A stretch of 64,000 nt of DNA from Methylophilaceae bacterium. Its GTDB lineage: Bacteria > Pseudomonadota > Gammaproteobacteria > Burkholderiales > Methylophilaceae. The notes below the pieces were generated by a model. It saw only the letters and a list, made by a program, of their open reading frames with translations, had not been told where the DNA came from and did no database searches. The stretch is from positions 620,001-684,000 of the forward strand of contig JABFRO010000001.1 of NCBI GenBank assembly GCA_013141125.1, in the 5' to 3' direction. A program made the translations under genes and the position numbers. Positions 38,109 through 47,725 of this stretch are shown here, one piece after another. Every line of letters starts with the position of its first letter. The stretch's first letter is position 1.

Positions 38109-38699
38109 TTAAACAGGCCGACCTTCATTCGGATTGCGTACCGGCCCCATTAAAGCAAGACCTTCTTCATAGGTAATGACAGGATAGTTAGCCGTAAATT
38201 TGAGCGCCTTGTCAGCTACTACATCCAGCTTTGCGGCAGTATCCAGTTTCTTCAATTCGGTTTTCTCCAGACGCAGTAGCTCCAGCAGTTCGTTATAAAC
38301 CGTGGCTTCATCCAGTGGCAAAATAAAGAAGGTAGCCCCGCCCATATTCACCTGATATTTTTTCAGCAAATCAATATTATTACAGAACACAAAATACTTA
38401 CCCTCTGGTACCAAAGCATCGCCCAGCGCCTCGACCAGCATGTCGAGATAACCGAATGAAAGCAAATAACCGGCAAAAAATGGAATACCTTTTTCCCCTT
38501 CAGTGGCAATCGCCATCACCTGATCTGAAGTAATTTCTGGCGGACGCGCTTCATCTGCCAACTGTGGTGCAAATTTAATAGCGATTTCACCGCGAAAACC
38601 AAAACGTCCCGCTACTTTGGTCGCTGATTTTAATACTGGATTTTGTAAACGCTTTTCAGTTTCCAGTCTGGCAAAAGCGGTTTGTTCTAATGTAGTCAT
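38109..38699 (-). CDS. Unrecognised 196-aa protein linked to the nif island
   Basis: I do not recognise this protein. It has no signal peptide or membrane helix. The N-terminus is Lys/Arg-rich (TEKRLQNPVLKSATKVAGRF), the middle is mixed alpha/beta with IAIKFAPQLAD, IPFFAGYLLSFGYLD and YFVFCNNIDLLKKY, and the C-terminal third is helical and charged (LELLRLEKTELKKLDTAAKL). Its ATG overlaps the globin stop by 4 bp (38696-38699), so it is made with a truncated haemoglobin, and draT follows. A role in nitrogenase regulation or protection is inference from location only. Confidence 0.8.
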   Translation of the reverse strand: MTTLEQTAFARLETEKRLQNPVLKSATKVAGRFGFRGEIAIKFAPQLADEARPPEITSDQVMAIATEGEKGIPFFAGYLLSFGYLDMLVEALGDALVPEGKYFVFCNNIDLLKKYQVNMGGATFFILPLDEATVYNELLELLRLEKTELKKLDTAAKLDVVADKALKFTANYPVITYEEGLALMGPVRNPNEGRPV

Positions 38700-39163
38700 G
38701 TGTGCTTACTCTCTTTGTGGTTAACAATAAAATCTGCGGTTTTCATAAATGCCTGCTCCAGCTGCTGACGGAGTGTGACATCGCTTACGACATCTTCCAT
38801 GGCGCGGCGCATGCACAGCATCCAGGCATCACGCTCTGCCTCGCCTATGGAAAAATTCATGTGTTTCTGGCGCAAACGCGGATGACCACGCTCAACTGAA
38901 TACACTTTTGGCCCACCCAGCCATTCAATCAGGAACTTAACCAGCACCAGTTTGGTATGGTTGAGATCTGGCTCGTGCATGGCACGGATTCCTGCCACCT
39001 CGGGTAACGTATCCATATAAAAGTAAAACCTATCCACCAATTGAGTAATTGAGGCTTCACCACCAATCGCCTCAAAGTGCGGATTACTCAATATTTGCGG
39101 TAGTGGCTTCAAGCCTTCATGCGGATGGGTAGGTGTTGGATTAGTCATGTTGGCTCCAAGCAT
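38696..39163 (-). CDS. Group II truncated haemoglobin
   Basis: A 155-aa (or about 150-aa from the second Met) trHb2-like globin. Recognisable are the B/E-helix region ITQLVDRFYFYMDTLPEVAG, proximal-side GHPRLRQKHMNFSIGEAERD with the F8-region His, and G-helix Trp in DAWMLCMRRAMEDV. Such globins bind O2 or NO with high affinity. It is the first leftward gene divergent from nifH and is coupled to the unknown protein, suggesting oxygen or NO management near nitrogenase. Confidence 0.88.
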   Translation of the reverse strand: MLGANMTNPTPTHPHEGLKPLPQILSNPHFEAIGGEASITQLVDRFYFYMDTLPEVAGIRAMHEPDLNHTKLVLVKFLIEWLGGPKVYSVERGHPRLRQKHMNFSIGEAERDAWMLCMRRAMEDVVSDVTLRQQLEQAFMKTADFIVNHKESKHT

Positions 39164-39329
39164 TCAAGGTCTAGTTAGACTCTATATGCAAGTGCTATAC
39201 CAGAACCCTTACACATAATGCAATATCACTCTAAAGCCTGTATTGGCAGGGCTGTCTGTTATCCAGAATGGCTAAATATCAAAAAATACACACACTGGAA
39301 TGATTGAATTCATTTGTTCATTATGTAAC

Positions 39330-39359
39330 GTCGCAAACCTGCTTTGTCAGGTTTGCGAC
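39330..39359. repeat. 12-bp inverted repeat overlapping the nifH NifA site
   Basis: GTCGCAAACCTG at 39330-39341 is repeated in reverse complement at 39348-39359 with a 6-nt loop. The right arm forms most of the NifA-type site at 39345-39360. A similar but weaker arrangement precedes nifE. Confidence 0.75.
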
Positions 39360-39360
39360 A
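39345..39360 (+). promoter_or_regulatory. NifA upstream activator sequence for nifH
   Basis: TGTCAGGTTTGCGACA fits TGT-N10-ACA exactly, 81 bp upstream of the -24 GG of the nifH promoter, within the usual distance for NifA activation via looping. Confidence 0.85.
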
Positions 39361-39440
39361 GCCAATTCCATCCTAAGCCATTATCCAAAAAATTACATTA
39401 AACCAATATTATTCAACAAGTTATAAAAAAATTATCAGGT

Positions 39441-39456
39441 TGGCACAACCTTTGCA
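39441..39456 (+). promoter_or_regulatory. Sigma-54 promoter of nifH
   Basis: TGGCACAACCTTTGCA matches the RpoN consensus TGGCAC-N5-TTGCA with the invariant GG and GC correctly spaced. Transcription should start near 39467, leaving a leader of about 117 nt before the nifH ATG. Confidence 0.93.
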
Positions 39457-39553
39457 TTTACCTCATTGCAAGGCCGACCAACCATCCGGCGGCGGATAAG
39501 AAGAGTGATACATCGACTCAGGATAGGAAGCCCGGCAGCACACACGGTCTTAA

Positions 39554-40459
<906 letters not shown>

Positions 40460-40468
40460 GTAACCCAA

Positions 40469-40494
40469 TTGGCGGGGAGTTTACTCTCCGCCAA
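40469..40494 (+). promoter_or_regulatory. Stem-loop after nifH
   Basis: An 11-bp stem (TTGGCGG... arm at 40469-40479, partner 40484-40494, one G-U pair) with a TTTA loop, 10 bp after the nifH stop. There is no U-tract, so it probably protects the 3' end of nifH mRNA or partly attenuates transcription. This would give more NifH than NifDK, as known in other diazotrophs. A second longer-range stem pairs 40499-40507 with 40550-40558. Confidence 0.65.
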
Positions 40495-40581
40495 GCCCGA
40501 AGCTGTTTCAAAAGCGGTAAGGCATACCAGTCAACCCATCTGTTTTTGTAACAGCTTCATTCGATAATTTAGGAGACGAAA

Positions 40582-42039
40582 ATGAGTACAACCGCTGAAG
40601 CCCAAGTTAACGGGGCAGAACTGATCCAGGAGGTGCTTAAAGCCTATCCTGAAAAAACCGCAAAAAGACGCGCTAAACATTTAGGCGTGCATGAGGAAGG
40701 TAAATCCGATTGCGACGTAAAGTCCAATATTAAATCGTTACCCGGTGTGATGACTATCCGTGGTTGCGCCTATGCTGGTTCCAAAGGCGTAGTTTGGGGT
40801 CCGATCAAGGACATGATCCATATTTCACACGGCCCGGTTGGCTGCGGCCAATACTCCTGGGCTTCACGCCGTAATTATTACATCGGCACCACGGGTATTG
40901 ATAGCTTTGGCACCATGCAATTTACTTCCGACTTCCAGGAAAAAGACATCGTATTTGGCGGTGACAAAAAACTGGAAAAAATCATTGATGAAATTCAGGT
41001 GTTATTCCCGCTGAACAAGGGTATTACTATTCAGTCCGAATGCCCAATCGGCCTGATTGGTGACGATATTGAAGCCGTCGCCAAAAAGAAAACCAAGCAA
41101 TACGAAGGTAAAACCATAGTGCCGGTACGTTGCGAAGGTTTCCGTGGCGTTTCACAATCACTGGGTCACCATATTGCCAATGACACCATACGCGATTTCG
41201 TCTTCGACAAAATGGACCCGGACAAAAACAAGTTTGTAGCTACGCCATATGATGTGTCGATTATCGGCGATTACAACATCGGCGGTGATGCCTGGTCTTC
41301 ACGCATTTTGCTGGAAGAAATGGGCTTGCGCGTGATTGCACAATGGTCGGGTGACGGTTCGATTGCCGAGCTGGAAAATACACCCAAGGGCAAGTTAAAC
41401 ATCTTGCATTGCTACCGCTCGATGAATTACATCAGCCGCCACATGGAAGAAAAGTACGGCATACCCTGGGTCGAATACAACTTCTTTGGCCCGTCCAAAA
41501 CGGAAGAGTCATTACGCAAGATCGCCAGTTTCTTTGATGACCACATCAAGGAAAAAACTGAAGAAGTAATTGCCAAATACAAAGTGCTCACCGATGCCGT
41601 GGTTGCCAAATACAAACCGCGTCTGCAAGGCAAAAAAGTCATGCTATTCGTTGGTGGCCTGCGTCCACGCCATGTGATTGGGGCTTATGAAGATTTGGGC
41701 ATGGAAGTCGTTGGTACCGGTTATGAGTTCGGTCATAACGACGATTATCAACGTACCACCCATTATGTTAAAGACGGCACCTTGATCTATGACGATGTCA
41801 CCGGTTATGAGTTTGAGAAATTTGTTGAAGCCATACAGCCTGATTTAGTTGGCTCCGGCATCAAGGAAAAGTACGTGTTCCAAAAGATGGGCGTACCGTT
41901 CCGCCAAATGCACAGTTGGGATTATTCCGGTCCTTATCACGGCTATGACGGCTTTGCCATCTTCGCCCGTGACATGGACATGGCCATCAACAACCCGGTT
42001 TGGGCACTGACCAAAACCCCATGGAAAAAAGCGGCTTAA
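40582..42039 (+). CDS. nifD: Nitrogenase molybdenum-iron protein alpha chain
   Basis: NifD carries the FeMo-cofactor and shares the P-cluster with NifK. The 485-aa protein has P-cluster cysteines at Cys62 ([16 protein letters not shown]) and Cys88 ([10 protein letters not shown]), and a third in [15 protein letters not shown]. The FeMo-co ligands are the Cys in [10 protein letters not shown] and the His in [13 protein letters not shown]. It is followed by nifK after 24 bp with an AAAGGAG ribosome-binding site. The sequence is that of the molybdenum (not V or Fe-only) type. Confidence 0.98.
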   Translation: MSTTAEAQVNGAELIQEVLKAYPEKTAKRRAKHLGVHEEGKSDCDVKSNIKSLPGVMTIRGCAYAGSKGVVWGPIKDMIHISHGPVGCGQYSWASRRNYYIGTTGIDSFGTMQFTSDFQEKDIVFGGDKKLEKIIDEIQVLFPLNKGITIQSECPIGLIGDDIEAVAKKKTKQYEGKTIVPVRCEGFRGVSQSLGHHIANDTIRDFVFDKMDPDKNKFVATPYDVSIIGDYNIGGDAWSSRILLEEMGLRVIAQWSGDGSIAELENTPKGKLNILHCYRSMNYISRHMEEKYGIPWVEYNFFGPSKTEESLRKIASFFDDHIKEKTEEVIAKYKVLTDAVVAKYKPRLQGKKVMLFVGGLRPRHVIGAYEDLGMEVVGTGYEFGHNDDYQRTTHYVKDGTLIYDDVTGYEFEKFVEAIQPDLVGSGIKEKYVFQKMGVPFRQMHSWDYSGPYHGYDGFAIFARDMDMAINNPVWALTKTPWKKAA

Positions 42040-42063
42040 ACCCCAGCTTAAAGGAGAAATATA

Positions 42064-43623
42064 ATGAGCCAGAGCGCAGATAAAGTATTAGATCACTTCA
42101 AACTGTTCCGCGAACCTGAATATACGGACATGTTCGCCAAGAAAAAGGCAGAGTTTGAATTCCCAGTCCCCGCAGAAAGCCTGACACATGCCATTGAATG
42201 GGCAAAAACCGAAGAGTATCGCGATTTGAATTTCGCCCGCGAAGCGTTAACAGTAAACCCGGCCAAAGCTTGCCAACCCTTGGGCGCAGTATTTGCTGCC
42301 AACGGTTTTGAAGGCACCCTGCCCTTTGTACACGGTTCGCAAGGTTGCGTGGCTTATTACCGCTCACACTTTAGCCGTCACTTCAAGGAGCCGACTTCCT
42401 GTGTGTCCTCTTCGATGACAGAAGATGCTGCGGTGTTTGGTGGCCTCAACAACATGATCGACGGCCTGCAAAATTCTTACGCCTTATACAAGCCTAAGAT
42501 GATCGCCGTTTCCACCACTTGCATGGCAGAAGTGATTGGTGATGACTTGAACGCCTTCATCAAAACCGCCAAGGAAAAAGGCTCGGTACCGGCTGAATAC
42601 GATGTACCGTTTGCCCATACTCCGGCCTTCGTCGGCAGCCACATCACTGGTTACGACAATGCCTTGTTGGGGGTCATCAAGCACTTTTGGGATGGCAAGG
42701 CAGGCACTGTGCCTGCCCTGGAACGTAAGCCCAATGACAGCATCAATTTCATTGGCGGCTTTGATGGCTACGTGGTCGGCAACAACCGTGAAATCAAACG
42801 TATTTTCAAAGAGTTTGCTATCGACTTCACCATGCTGTGTGATCCATCCGACTCCTGGGATACACCCACCGACGGCGAGTTCCGCATGTATGACGGCGGC
42901 ACTACCCTGGAAGATGCGGCTAACGCGCTACACGCCAAAGCCACCATCGCCATGCAAACCTGGAGCACAGAAAAAACCGTAAAATTCATCGAAGAACACG
43001 GTCAGGAAGTGGTTAAACTCAACCACCCAGTGGGCGTTGCGGGTACAGACAAGTTCCTGATGGAGTTGTCACGTATTACCGGCAAACCTATCCCCGAATC
43101 ACTGACCCTGGAACGCGGTCGTCTGGTCGATGCCATCGCCGACTCCAGCGCGCACATCCACGGCAAGAAATTCGCTCTTTATGGTGATCCGGACTTGATG
43201 TTGGGTCTGACCGCCTTCTTGTTGGAATTGGGTGCAGAGCCTGTAACCGTACTCTCTACCAATGGTGACAAAGCCTGGGCAGAAGAAGTGCAAGCTTTAT
43301 TTGATGCCAGCCCTTTCGGCACCAACTGCAAGGTTTATCCGAAGAAGGATTTGTGGCACATGCGCTCGCTGTTATTTACTGATCCAGTCGATTTTATCAT
43401 CGGCAATACCTATGGTAAATATCTGGATCGCGACACCAATACACCGTTGATTCGTATCGGCTTTCCGATCTTTGATCGTCACCACAAACATCGTTATCCG
43501 GTGTGGGGCTATCAAGGTGGCTTGAACGTATTGGTTACTATCCTGGACAAGATTTTCGATGTCATGGATGCAGACACCAACGGTATTGGTACTACCGATT
43601 ATAGCTTCGACATCATTCGTTAA
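42064..43623 (+). CDS. nifK: Nitrogenase molybdenum-iron protein beta chain
   Basis: The beta subunit of dinitrogenase, which completes the P-cluster. The 519 residues include the N-terminal DUF3364 extension ([20 protein letters not shown]), P-cluster cysteines in [17 protein letters not shown] and [14 protein letters not shown], and the third in [13 protein letters not shown]. The C-terminus ([11 protein letters not shown]) is typical. nifT, which often follows nifK, is missing; a 2Fe-2S protein gene comes instead. Confidence 0.98.
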   Translation: MSQSADKVLDHFKLFREPEYTDMFAKKKAEFEFPVPAESLTHAIEWAKTEEYRDLNFAREALTVNPAKACQPLGAVFAANGFEGTLPFVHGSQGCVAYYRSHFSRHFKEPTSCVSSSMTEDAAVFGGLNNMIDGLQNSYALYKPKMIAVSTTCMAEVIGDDLNAFIKTAKEKGSVPAEYDVPFAHTPAFVGSHITGYDNALLGVIKHFWDGKAGTVPALERKPNDSINFIGGFDGYVVGNNREIKRIFKEFAIDFTMLCDPSDSWDTPTDGEFRMYDGGTTLEDAANALHAKATIAMQTWSTEKTVKFIEEHGQEVVKLNHPVGVAGTDKFLMELSRITGKPIPESLTLERGRLVDAIADSSAHIHGKKFALYGDPDLMLGLTAFLLELGAEPVTVLSTNGDKAWAEEVQALFDASPFGTNCKVYPKKDLWHMRSLLFTDPVDFIIGNTYGKYLDRDTNTPLIRIGFPIFDRHHKHRYPVWGYQGGLNVLVTILDKIFDVMDADTNGIGTTDYSFDIIR

Positions 43624-43721
43624 CTACTGACGGCCATCTGTTTTTAGCTGCCAGTGTCTTCGCTGGCGGTTGAAATTGGGTGGTCTCTCTCAAGACAAAA
43701 TCATGCTCTCAAGGAAAAATC

Positions 43722-44069
43722 ATGGCAAATGTCACATTTAGTTCCAACAGAATCAAGAAGGATGTCACCGTCTACGCCACGGCAGGTGATTGCAGCACGC
43801 TGTTGGCTTTGGCTAAAACACACAAGATGCCGGTAGATTTTGAGTGCGAAAATGGCGAATGCGGCTCCTGCGCACTGCAAGTCACTATCCTTTCCGGCAA
43901 GGAACCCATGGGTGTACACCTTACCGAAAAGGAAAAGAGCGTACTCCGCCTCGCCGGCAAGATTACCAAAAAACAAATTGAAGAATGCGAAATTACAGAC
44001 CTGCCACCACCTTGGCGATTAGCTTGCCAGTTTATCGTCCGTAACGAAGACATTCTCGTTAAATTTTAA
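43722..44069 (+). CDS. Shethna FeSII-like 2Fe-2S ferredoxin
   Basis: A 115-aa plant-type [2Fe-2S] ferredoxin with ligands in FECENGECGSCALQV (C-x5-C-x2-C) and RLACQFIV. The whole protein resembles the Azotobacter vinelandii Shethna protein II: TFSSNRIKKDV at the start, STLLALAKTHKMPV, LTEKEKSVLRLAGK, and the ending DLPPPWRLACQ then DILVKF. FeSII forms a reversible protective complex with NifH and NifDK under oxygen stress. Placement 98 bp after nifK fits this role. The assignment rests on recalled similarity; a generic nif ferredoxin is the alternative. Confidence 0.8.
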   Translation: MANVTFSSNRIKKDVTVYATAGDCSTLLALAKTHKMPVDFECENGECGSCALQVTILSGKEPMGVHLTEKEKSVLRLAGKITKKQIEECEITDLPPPWRLACQFIVRNEDILVKF

Positions 44070-44199
44070 ATGTGAAATCTTAAGTTTCACGTTTCACCCC
44101 TGCTCACAAGGCAAGGGTGGGGGAGATAGGTGCTACCCCTTACCTTTCTCCCCATTCGATTTGATCCAGGAATGTTTTTTCAAGCCCCCTCAAAAAAAT

Positions 44200-45036
44200 C
44201 TAGCCCTCACGCCTGAGGAGCGCTACATCAATATTTTTCGCTAGTTGTGAAATTGCCTGCGCCGCCGGGCAGCCGGGATCGGATTGTGCCAGCAACTGTC
44301 GGCGCATGATAGCTTGACGTACAGACGGATCGGCAGGGATATCGCCCATATGGATCAAGCTTAATGGATGCTCAGAGCCTGCATTCACGAATCTATCAAG
44401 TACCAGCTGCAATTGTGCCGTGATAGCACGGCCATCGCCGGGTTTAGCTGTTTGATTAATAACCATGCGAATAGTCTGGCGCTTTTGCTGTGCTGCCAAC
44501 ACTTTGACGGTGGCATAGGCATCGGTGAGTGCGGTCGGCTCTGGTGTTGCAACCAATAGCACTTCCGAAGCCATGGAAACGGAGAACAGCACCACATCTG
44601 AAATGCCAGCCCCTGTATCCAGTATGACGATATCGTAATTCGGTACCAAACCTTCCATGATATGCAAGAAGCTGTCGCGTACTTCGGAGGTCATACGTGA
44701 ATATTCCACCATGCCAGAACCCGCAAGCAGGACCGAGAAGCCGCCTGGTGCTTTATAAATTGCCTCTTCGAGCTTGGATTTTCCGGTGAAGACATCGTGC
44801 AAGGTAATCTTGGGATATAGATTGAGCACCACATCCAAATTGGCCAAACCCAAATCTGCATCCAATACGAGCACCTTGAGCCCACGTTTGGCCAGGGCGG
44901 CGGCAAGATTGGCAGAGACGAAGGTCTTGCCGACACCGCCTTTTCCGCTAGTAACCGCGATTACTTTGTGCCGTAATTGAAGAGGCAAGTTTGGAGTCAC
45001 CACACGGTCTTGTGCTGTATTCAAGACATCGCTCAT
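44200..45036 (-). CDS. MinD/ParA-family ATPase (FleN/FlhG-like)
   Basis: A 278-aa deviant-Walker P-loop ATPase: SGKGGVGKTFVSANLAAAL at about 30-48, LDADLGLANLDVVLNL (Walker A' partner and switch) and VILDTGAGISDVV. The GLANLDVVLNL segment is the hallmark of the FlhG/FleN group that controls flagellar number and position, although no flagellar gene is nearby. It overlaps the diguanylate cyclase gene start/stop by 4 bp (45033-45036). The function here is uncertain. Confidence 0.85.
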   Translation of the reverse strand: MSDVLNTAQDRVVTPNLPLQLRHKVIAVTSGKGGVGKTFVSANLAAALAKRGLKVLVLDADLGLANLDVVLNLYPKITLHDVFTGKSKLEEAIYKAPGGFSVLLAGSGMVEYSRMTSEVRDSFLHIMEGLVPNYDIVILDTGAGISDVVLFSVSMASEVLLVATPEPTALTDAYATVKVLAAQQKRQTIRMVINQTAKPGDGRAITAQLQLVLDRFVNAGSEHPLSLIHMGDIPADPSVRQAIMRRQLLAQSDPGCPAAQAISQLAKNIDVALLRREG

Positions 45037-45821
45037 TTCAGTTCATCCAATTCATTATGTGCACCATTTGAAGCAAAGTTGGCAATGTTTTCTGAGGCAG
45101 TATCGTCAGTTAGAAAATGACCAAACAACATCCCTTTTTCATCGGCACTGACAGAAACAGACAGCGGCTCTTCTATGAATACGCAATTTCGTCCTGCTGA
45201 TTTCGCGCGATACAGTTGCGCATCTGCGCGCTCCGTCCATAACGCCGTAGTCGAACGTACCCACTCGGGCGCAAATGTTCCACCTATACTAATAGTAATT
45301 TTTATGGTTTCCGTCGGGGAAACGACGACGGATAAATCAGCCACAGCCTTACGGATACGTTCCGCTACAATGGAGCCGAACGAGGTCGGACAGTTGGGTA
45401 GAATTGCGGCAAACTCCTCTCCGCCGAAGCGAGCAACGCTATCCAACGGTCGCACGCAAGTTTCAAGACATTTTGCAACAGCCTGAAGCACCAGATCGCC
45501 TGCGTGGTGGCCATAAGTATCATTCACTTTTTTAAAGTAATCGATATCCAGCATCAACAGCAAGACGGATTTTCCAGAGCGGGCTACAGAATCAATTTCT
45601 CTATTCAGCAAGTTGTTAAAACAACGCCGATTGGACAATCCCGTCAACGGATCCCGTAATGAAAGTTCACATAATCCGTCCAAAATTTTCTGAACATAGG
45701 CAACGGGAGATTCTTCTGCAGATGGGAGTTGGAACGTAGCATCATGCTCAAGCAGTGCGCGAGCTTCAGCCAAACGCAAATCGCTTAGATTAATCTGTGG
45801 AAGTTCAGGCGAGCGAATCAC
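45033..45821 (-). CDS. GGDEF diguanylate cyclase
   Basis: A 262-aa cytoplasmic protein with a short N-terminal helical region and a C-terminal GGDEF domain (from about residue 55). It has RDPLTGLSNRRCF at the domain start, LLMLDIDYFKKVNDTYGHHAGD with metal-binding Asp, and the active-site loop GGEEF. An inhibitory I-site RxxD (RPLD) lies five residues before it. It should make cyclic di-GMP and be product-inhibited. There is no transmembrane or sensor domain, so input probably comes from protein contact, perhaps with the coupled MinD-like ATPase. Confidence 0.92.
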   Translation of the reverse strand: MIRSPELPQINLSDLRLAEARALLEHDATFQLPSAEESPVAYVQKILDGLCELSLRDPLTGLSNRRCFNNLLNREIDSVARSGKSVLLLMLDIDYFKKVNDTYGHHAGDLVLQAVAKCLETCVRPLDSVARFGGEEFAAILPNCPTSFGSIVAERIRKAVADLSVVVSPTETIKITISIGGTFAPEWVRSTTALWTERADAQLYRAKSAGRNCVFIEEPLSVSVSADEKGMLFGHFLTDDTASENIANFASNGAHNELDELK

Positions 45822-46148
45822 GGAATATCTAATATGTCGGCTAAATAAAGATTAAAAAAATCCAAGCTATCGCAGGGAAAATCAAACACATTCTATTCCT
45901 CTTAAATATACCGCGCATATAAAATTGAACATCACCATCTGTTTAGTCCCGCAATCGGCACCACAGGCAACTTTTATTCTGAATGTTATCGGCTTGAATA
46001 CTTTATATCTTGAGTTGCAATCAATAATCTTTATCAAGCACAGTTCATCATTGCAGCAAACCAGAACTTTAGCCACTAACGGCACCAATGTTCACATCCG
46101 CCCGATTCCATAAAATCTCAGTCACAATAAACCGCAAAACGTCGCTTT
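45822..46148. other. Noncoding stretch upstream of nifE
   Basis: AT-rich region between divergent GGDEF and nifE genes; no supported gene. Regulatory sites at its right end are listed separately. Confidence 0.5.
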
Positions 46149-46164
46149 TGTCGGTTTTGCTACG
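46149..46164 (+). promoter_or_regulatory. Imperfect NifA-type site upstream of nifE
   Basis: TGTCGGTTTTGCTACG is one base off TGT-N10-ACA and resembles the nifH site at 10 of 16 positions. As at nifH, a partly complementary arm (GCAAAAC) lies just upstream. It is 57 bp before the -24 GG of the nifE promoter. Confidence 0.45.
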
Positions 46165-46220
46165 TTTTGATTTATTTACAATATCATTAACAAACAAGTA
46201 GTTAGATTAATTTTGCGTTC

Positions 46221-46236
46221 TGGCACAAGGTTTGCT
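46221..46236 (+). promoter_or_regulatory. Sigma-54 promoter of nifENX operon
   Basis: TGGCACAAGGTTTGCT gives the RpoN core TGGCAC-N5-TTGC with correct GG/GC spacing, 35 bp upstream of the nifE ATG. Confidence 0.92.
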
Positions 46237-46270
46237 CAAGTAGGTTAACTACTGACAAAGGCATTCCATC

Positions 46271-47725
46271 ATGGCAACTCTAGGCGAAAAAGTACAAGAC
46301 GTTTTCAACGAGCCAGGCTGCGATGTAAACCAGACCAAAGGCACAAAAGAACGTAAAAAGGGTTGCACCAAGCAGCTGACTCCCGGTGCGGCGGCGGGCG
46401 GTTGTGCGTTTGATGGTGCCAAAATTGCGTTGCAGCCGATTACCGATGTGGCGCATCTGGTACATGGCCCCATCGCCTGCGAGGGCAATGGTTGGGATAA
46501 CCGTGGTGCAAAGTCTTCTGATTCCCAGCTTTATCGCACCGGTTTTACTACCGACATTACCGAGTTGGATGTGGTGTATGGCGGCGAGAAGCGTCTTTAT
46601 AAATCCATCCGTGAAATTCTTGACAAGTATGATCCGCCAGCGGTGTTTGTTTACCAAACCTGTGTAACCGCGCTGATTGGCGATGACATTGAAGCGGTGT
46701 GCAAGGCGGCAACGGCCAAGTTTGGCAAGCCCATTATTCCCATTAACGCACCGGGTTTTGTGGGAGCCAAAAATCTCGGCAACAAGTTGGCGGGTGAGGC
46801 TTTACTGGATCATGTCATCGGTACCGAAGAGCCGGAATTTACCACGCCATACGACATCAACATTATTGGTGAATACAATCTGGCAGGAGAATTGTGGCAA
46901 ATCAAGCCGCTATTGGATGAACTGGGTATCCGCATTTTGGCCTGTATTTCCGGTGATGCCAAATACAAGGAAGTGGCTTATTCACACCGCGCCAAAGCGG
47001 CGATGATGGTGTGTTCCAAAGCCATGATTAATGTGGCGCGCAAGATGGAAGAGCGTTACGACATTCCATTTTTTGAAGGCTCGTTTTACGGAATTACCGA
47101 CACCAACGAATCACTGCGTCAGATTGCTGCGCTATTGGTGCAAAAAGGCGCACCGGAAGAGCTGCTGGCACGTACTGAAAAATTAATCTTCCGCGAGGAA
47201 ACCCGTGCCTGGGAAGCCATCAACCATTATCGTCCGCGCTTGCAGGGCAAAAAAGTGCTGTTGATTACAGGCGGCGTTAAATCCTGGTCGGTAGTGTCTG
47301 CGTTGCAGGAAGGCGGCATGGAAATTGTCGGCACCAGCGTTAAAAAATCCACGGTAGAGGACAAGGAAAAAATCAAGGAACTGATGGGCGAAGATGCGCA
47401 TATGTTTGACGATATGCGGCCACGCGATATGTACGCCATGCTCAAGGAATCACGTGCCGACATCATGCTTTCCGGTGGGCGTAGCCAGTTTATCGCACTC
47501 AAAGTGAAGATGCCCTGGCTGGACATTAATCAGGAACGCCACCACGCCTATGCCGGTTATGTGGGCATGGTGGAACTGGTTAAGCAAATTGAACAGGCGC
47601 TTTATCACCCCGTGTGGGCGCAAGTGCGTAAACCTGCGCCCTGGGAAGTATCACCGCAGGAATTATCACTGGCGGAGTTATCAGGCGAAACCACCCACAT
47701 GACTATAGAAGCCCAGGCGGCATAA
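46271..47725 (+). CDS. nifE: FeMo-cofactor scaffold protein NifE
   Basis: NifE forms with NifN the scaffold on which the NifB cluster matures to FeMo-cofactor. The 484-aa protein is a NifD homologue with the conserved cysteines in GGCAFDGAKIALQP, HGPIACEGNGWDNRG and [18 protein letters not shown], and the HHAYAGYVGMVEL C-terminal segment in place of NifD's cofactor His. Its last base is shared with the first of nifN, giving tight coupling for the NifE2N2 complex. Confidence 0.97.
   Translation: MATLGEKVQDVFNEPGCDVNQTKGTKERKKGCTKQLTPGAAAGGCAFDGAKIALQPITDVAHLVHGPIACEGNGWDNRGAKSSDSQLYRTGFTTDITELDVVYGGEKRLYKSIREILDKYDPPAVFVYQTCVTALIGDDIEAVCKAATAKFGKPIIPINAPGFVGAKNLGNKLAGEALLDHVIGTEEPEFTTPYDINIIGEYNLAGELWQIKPLLDELGIRILACISGDAKYKEVAYSHRAKAAMMVCSKAMINVARKMEERYDIPFFEGSFYGITDTNESLRQIAALLVQKGAPEELLARTEKLIFREETRAWEAINHYRPRLQGKKVLLITGGVKSWSVVSALQEGGMEIVGTSVKKSTVEDKEKIKELMGEDAHMFDDMRPRDMYAMLKESRADIMLSGGRSQFIALKVKMPWLDINQERHHAYAGYVGMVELVKQIEQALYHPVWAQVRKPAPWEVSPQELSLAELSGETTHMTIEAQAA

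Noticed and set aside
44070-44199. GTGAAA/TTTCAC inverted repeat after the FeSII-like gene as terminator
   Set aside because: Short AT-rich stem without a T-run; position fits but the structure is too weak to list.
45882-46113. Short open frames on both strands upstream of nifE
   Set aside because: No homology or start signals; they lie in the regulatory region.
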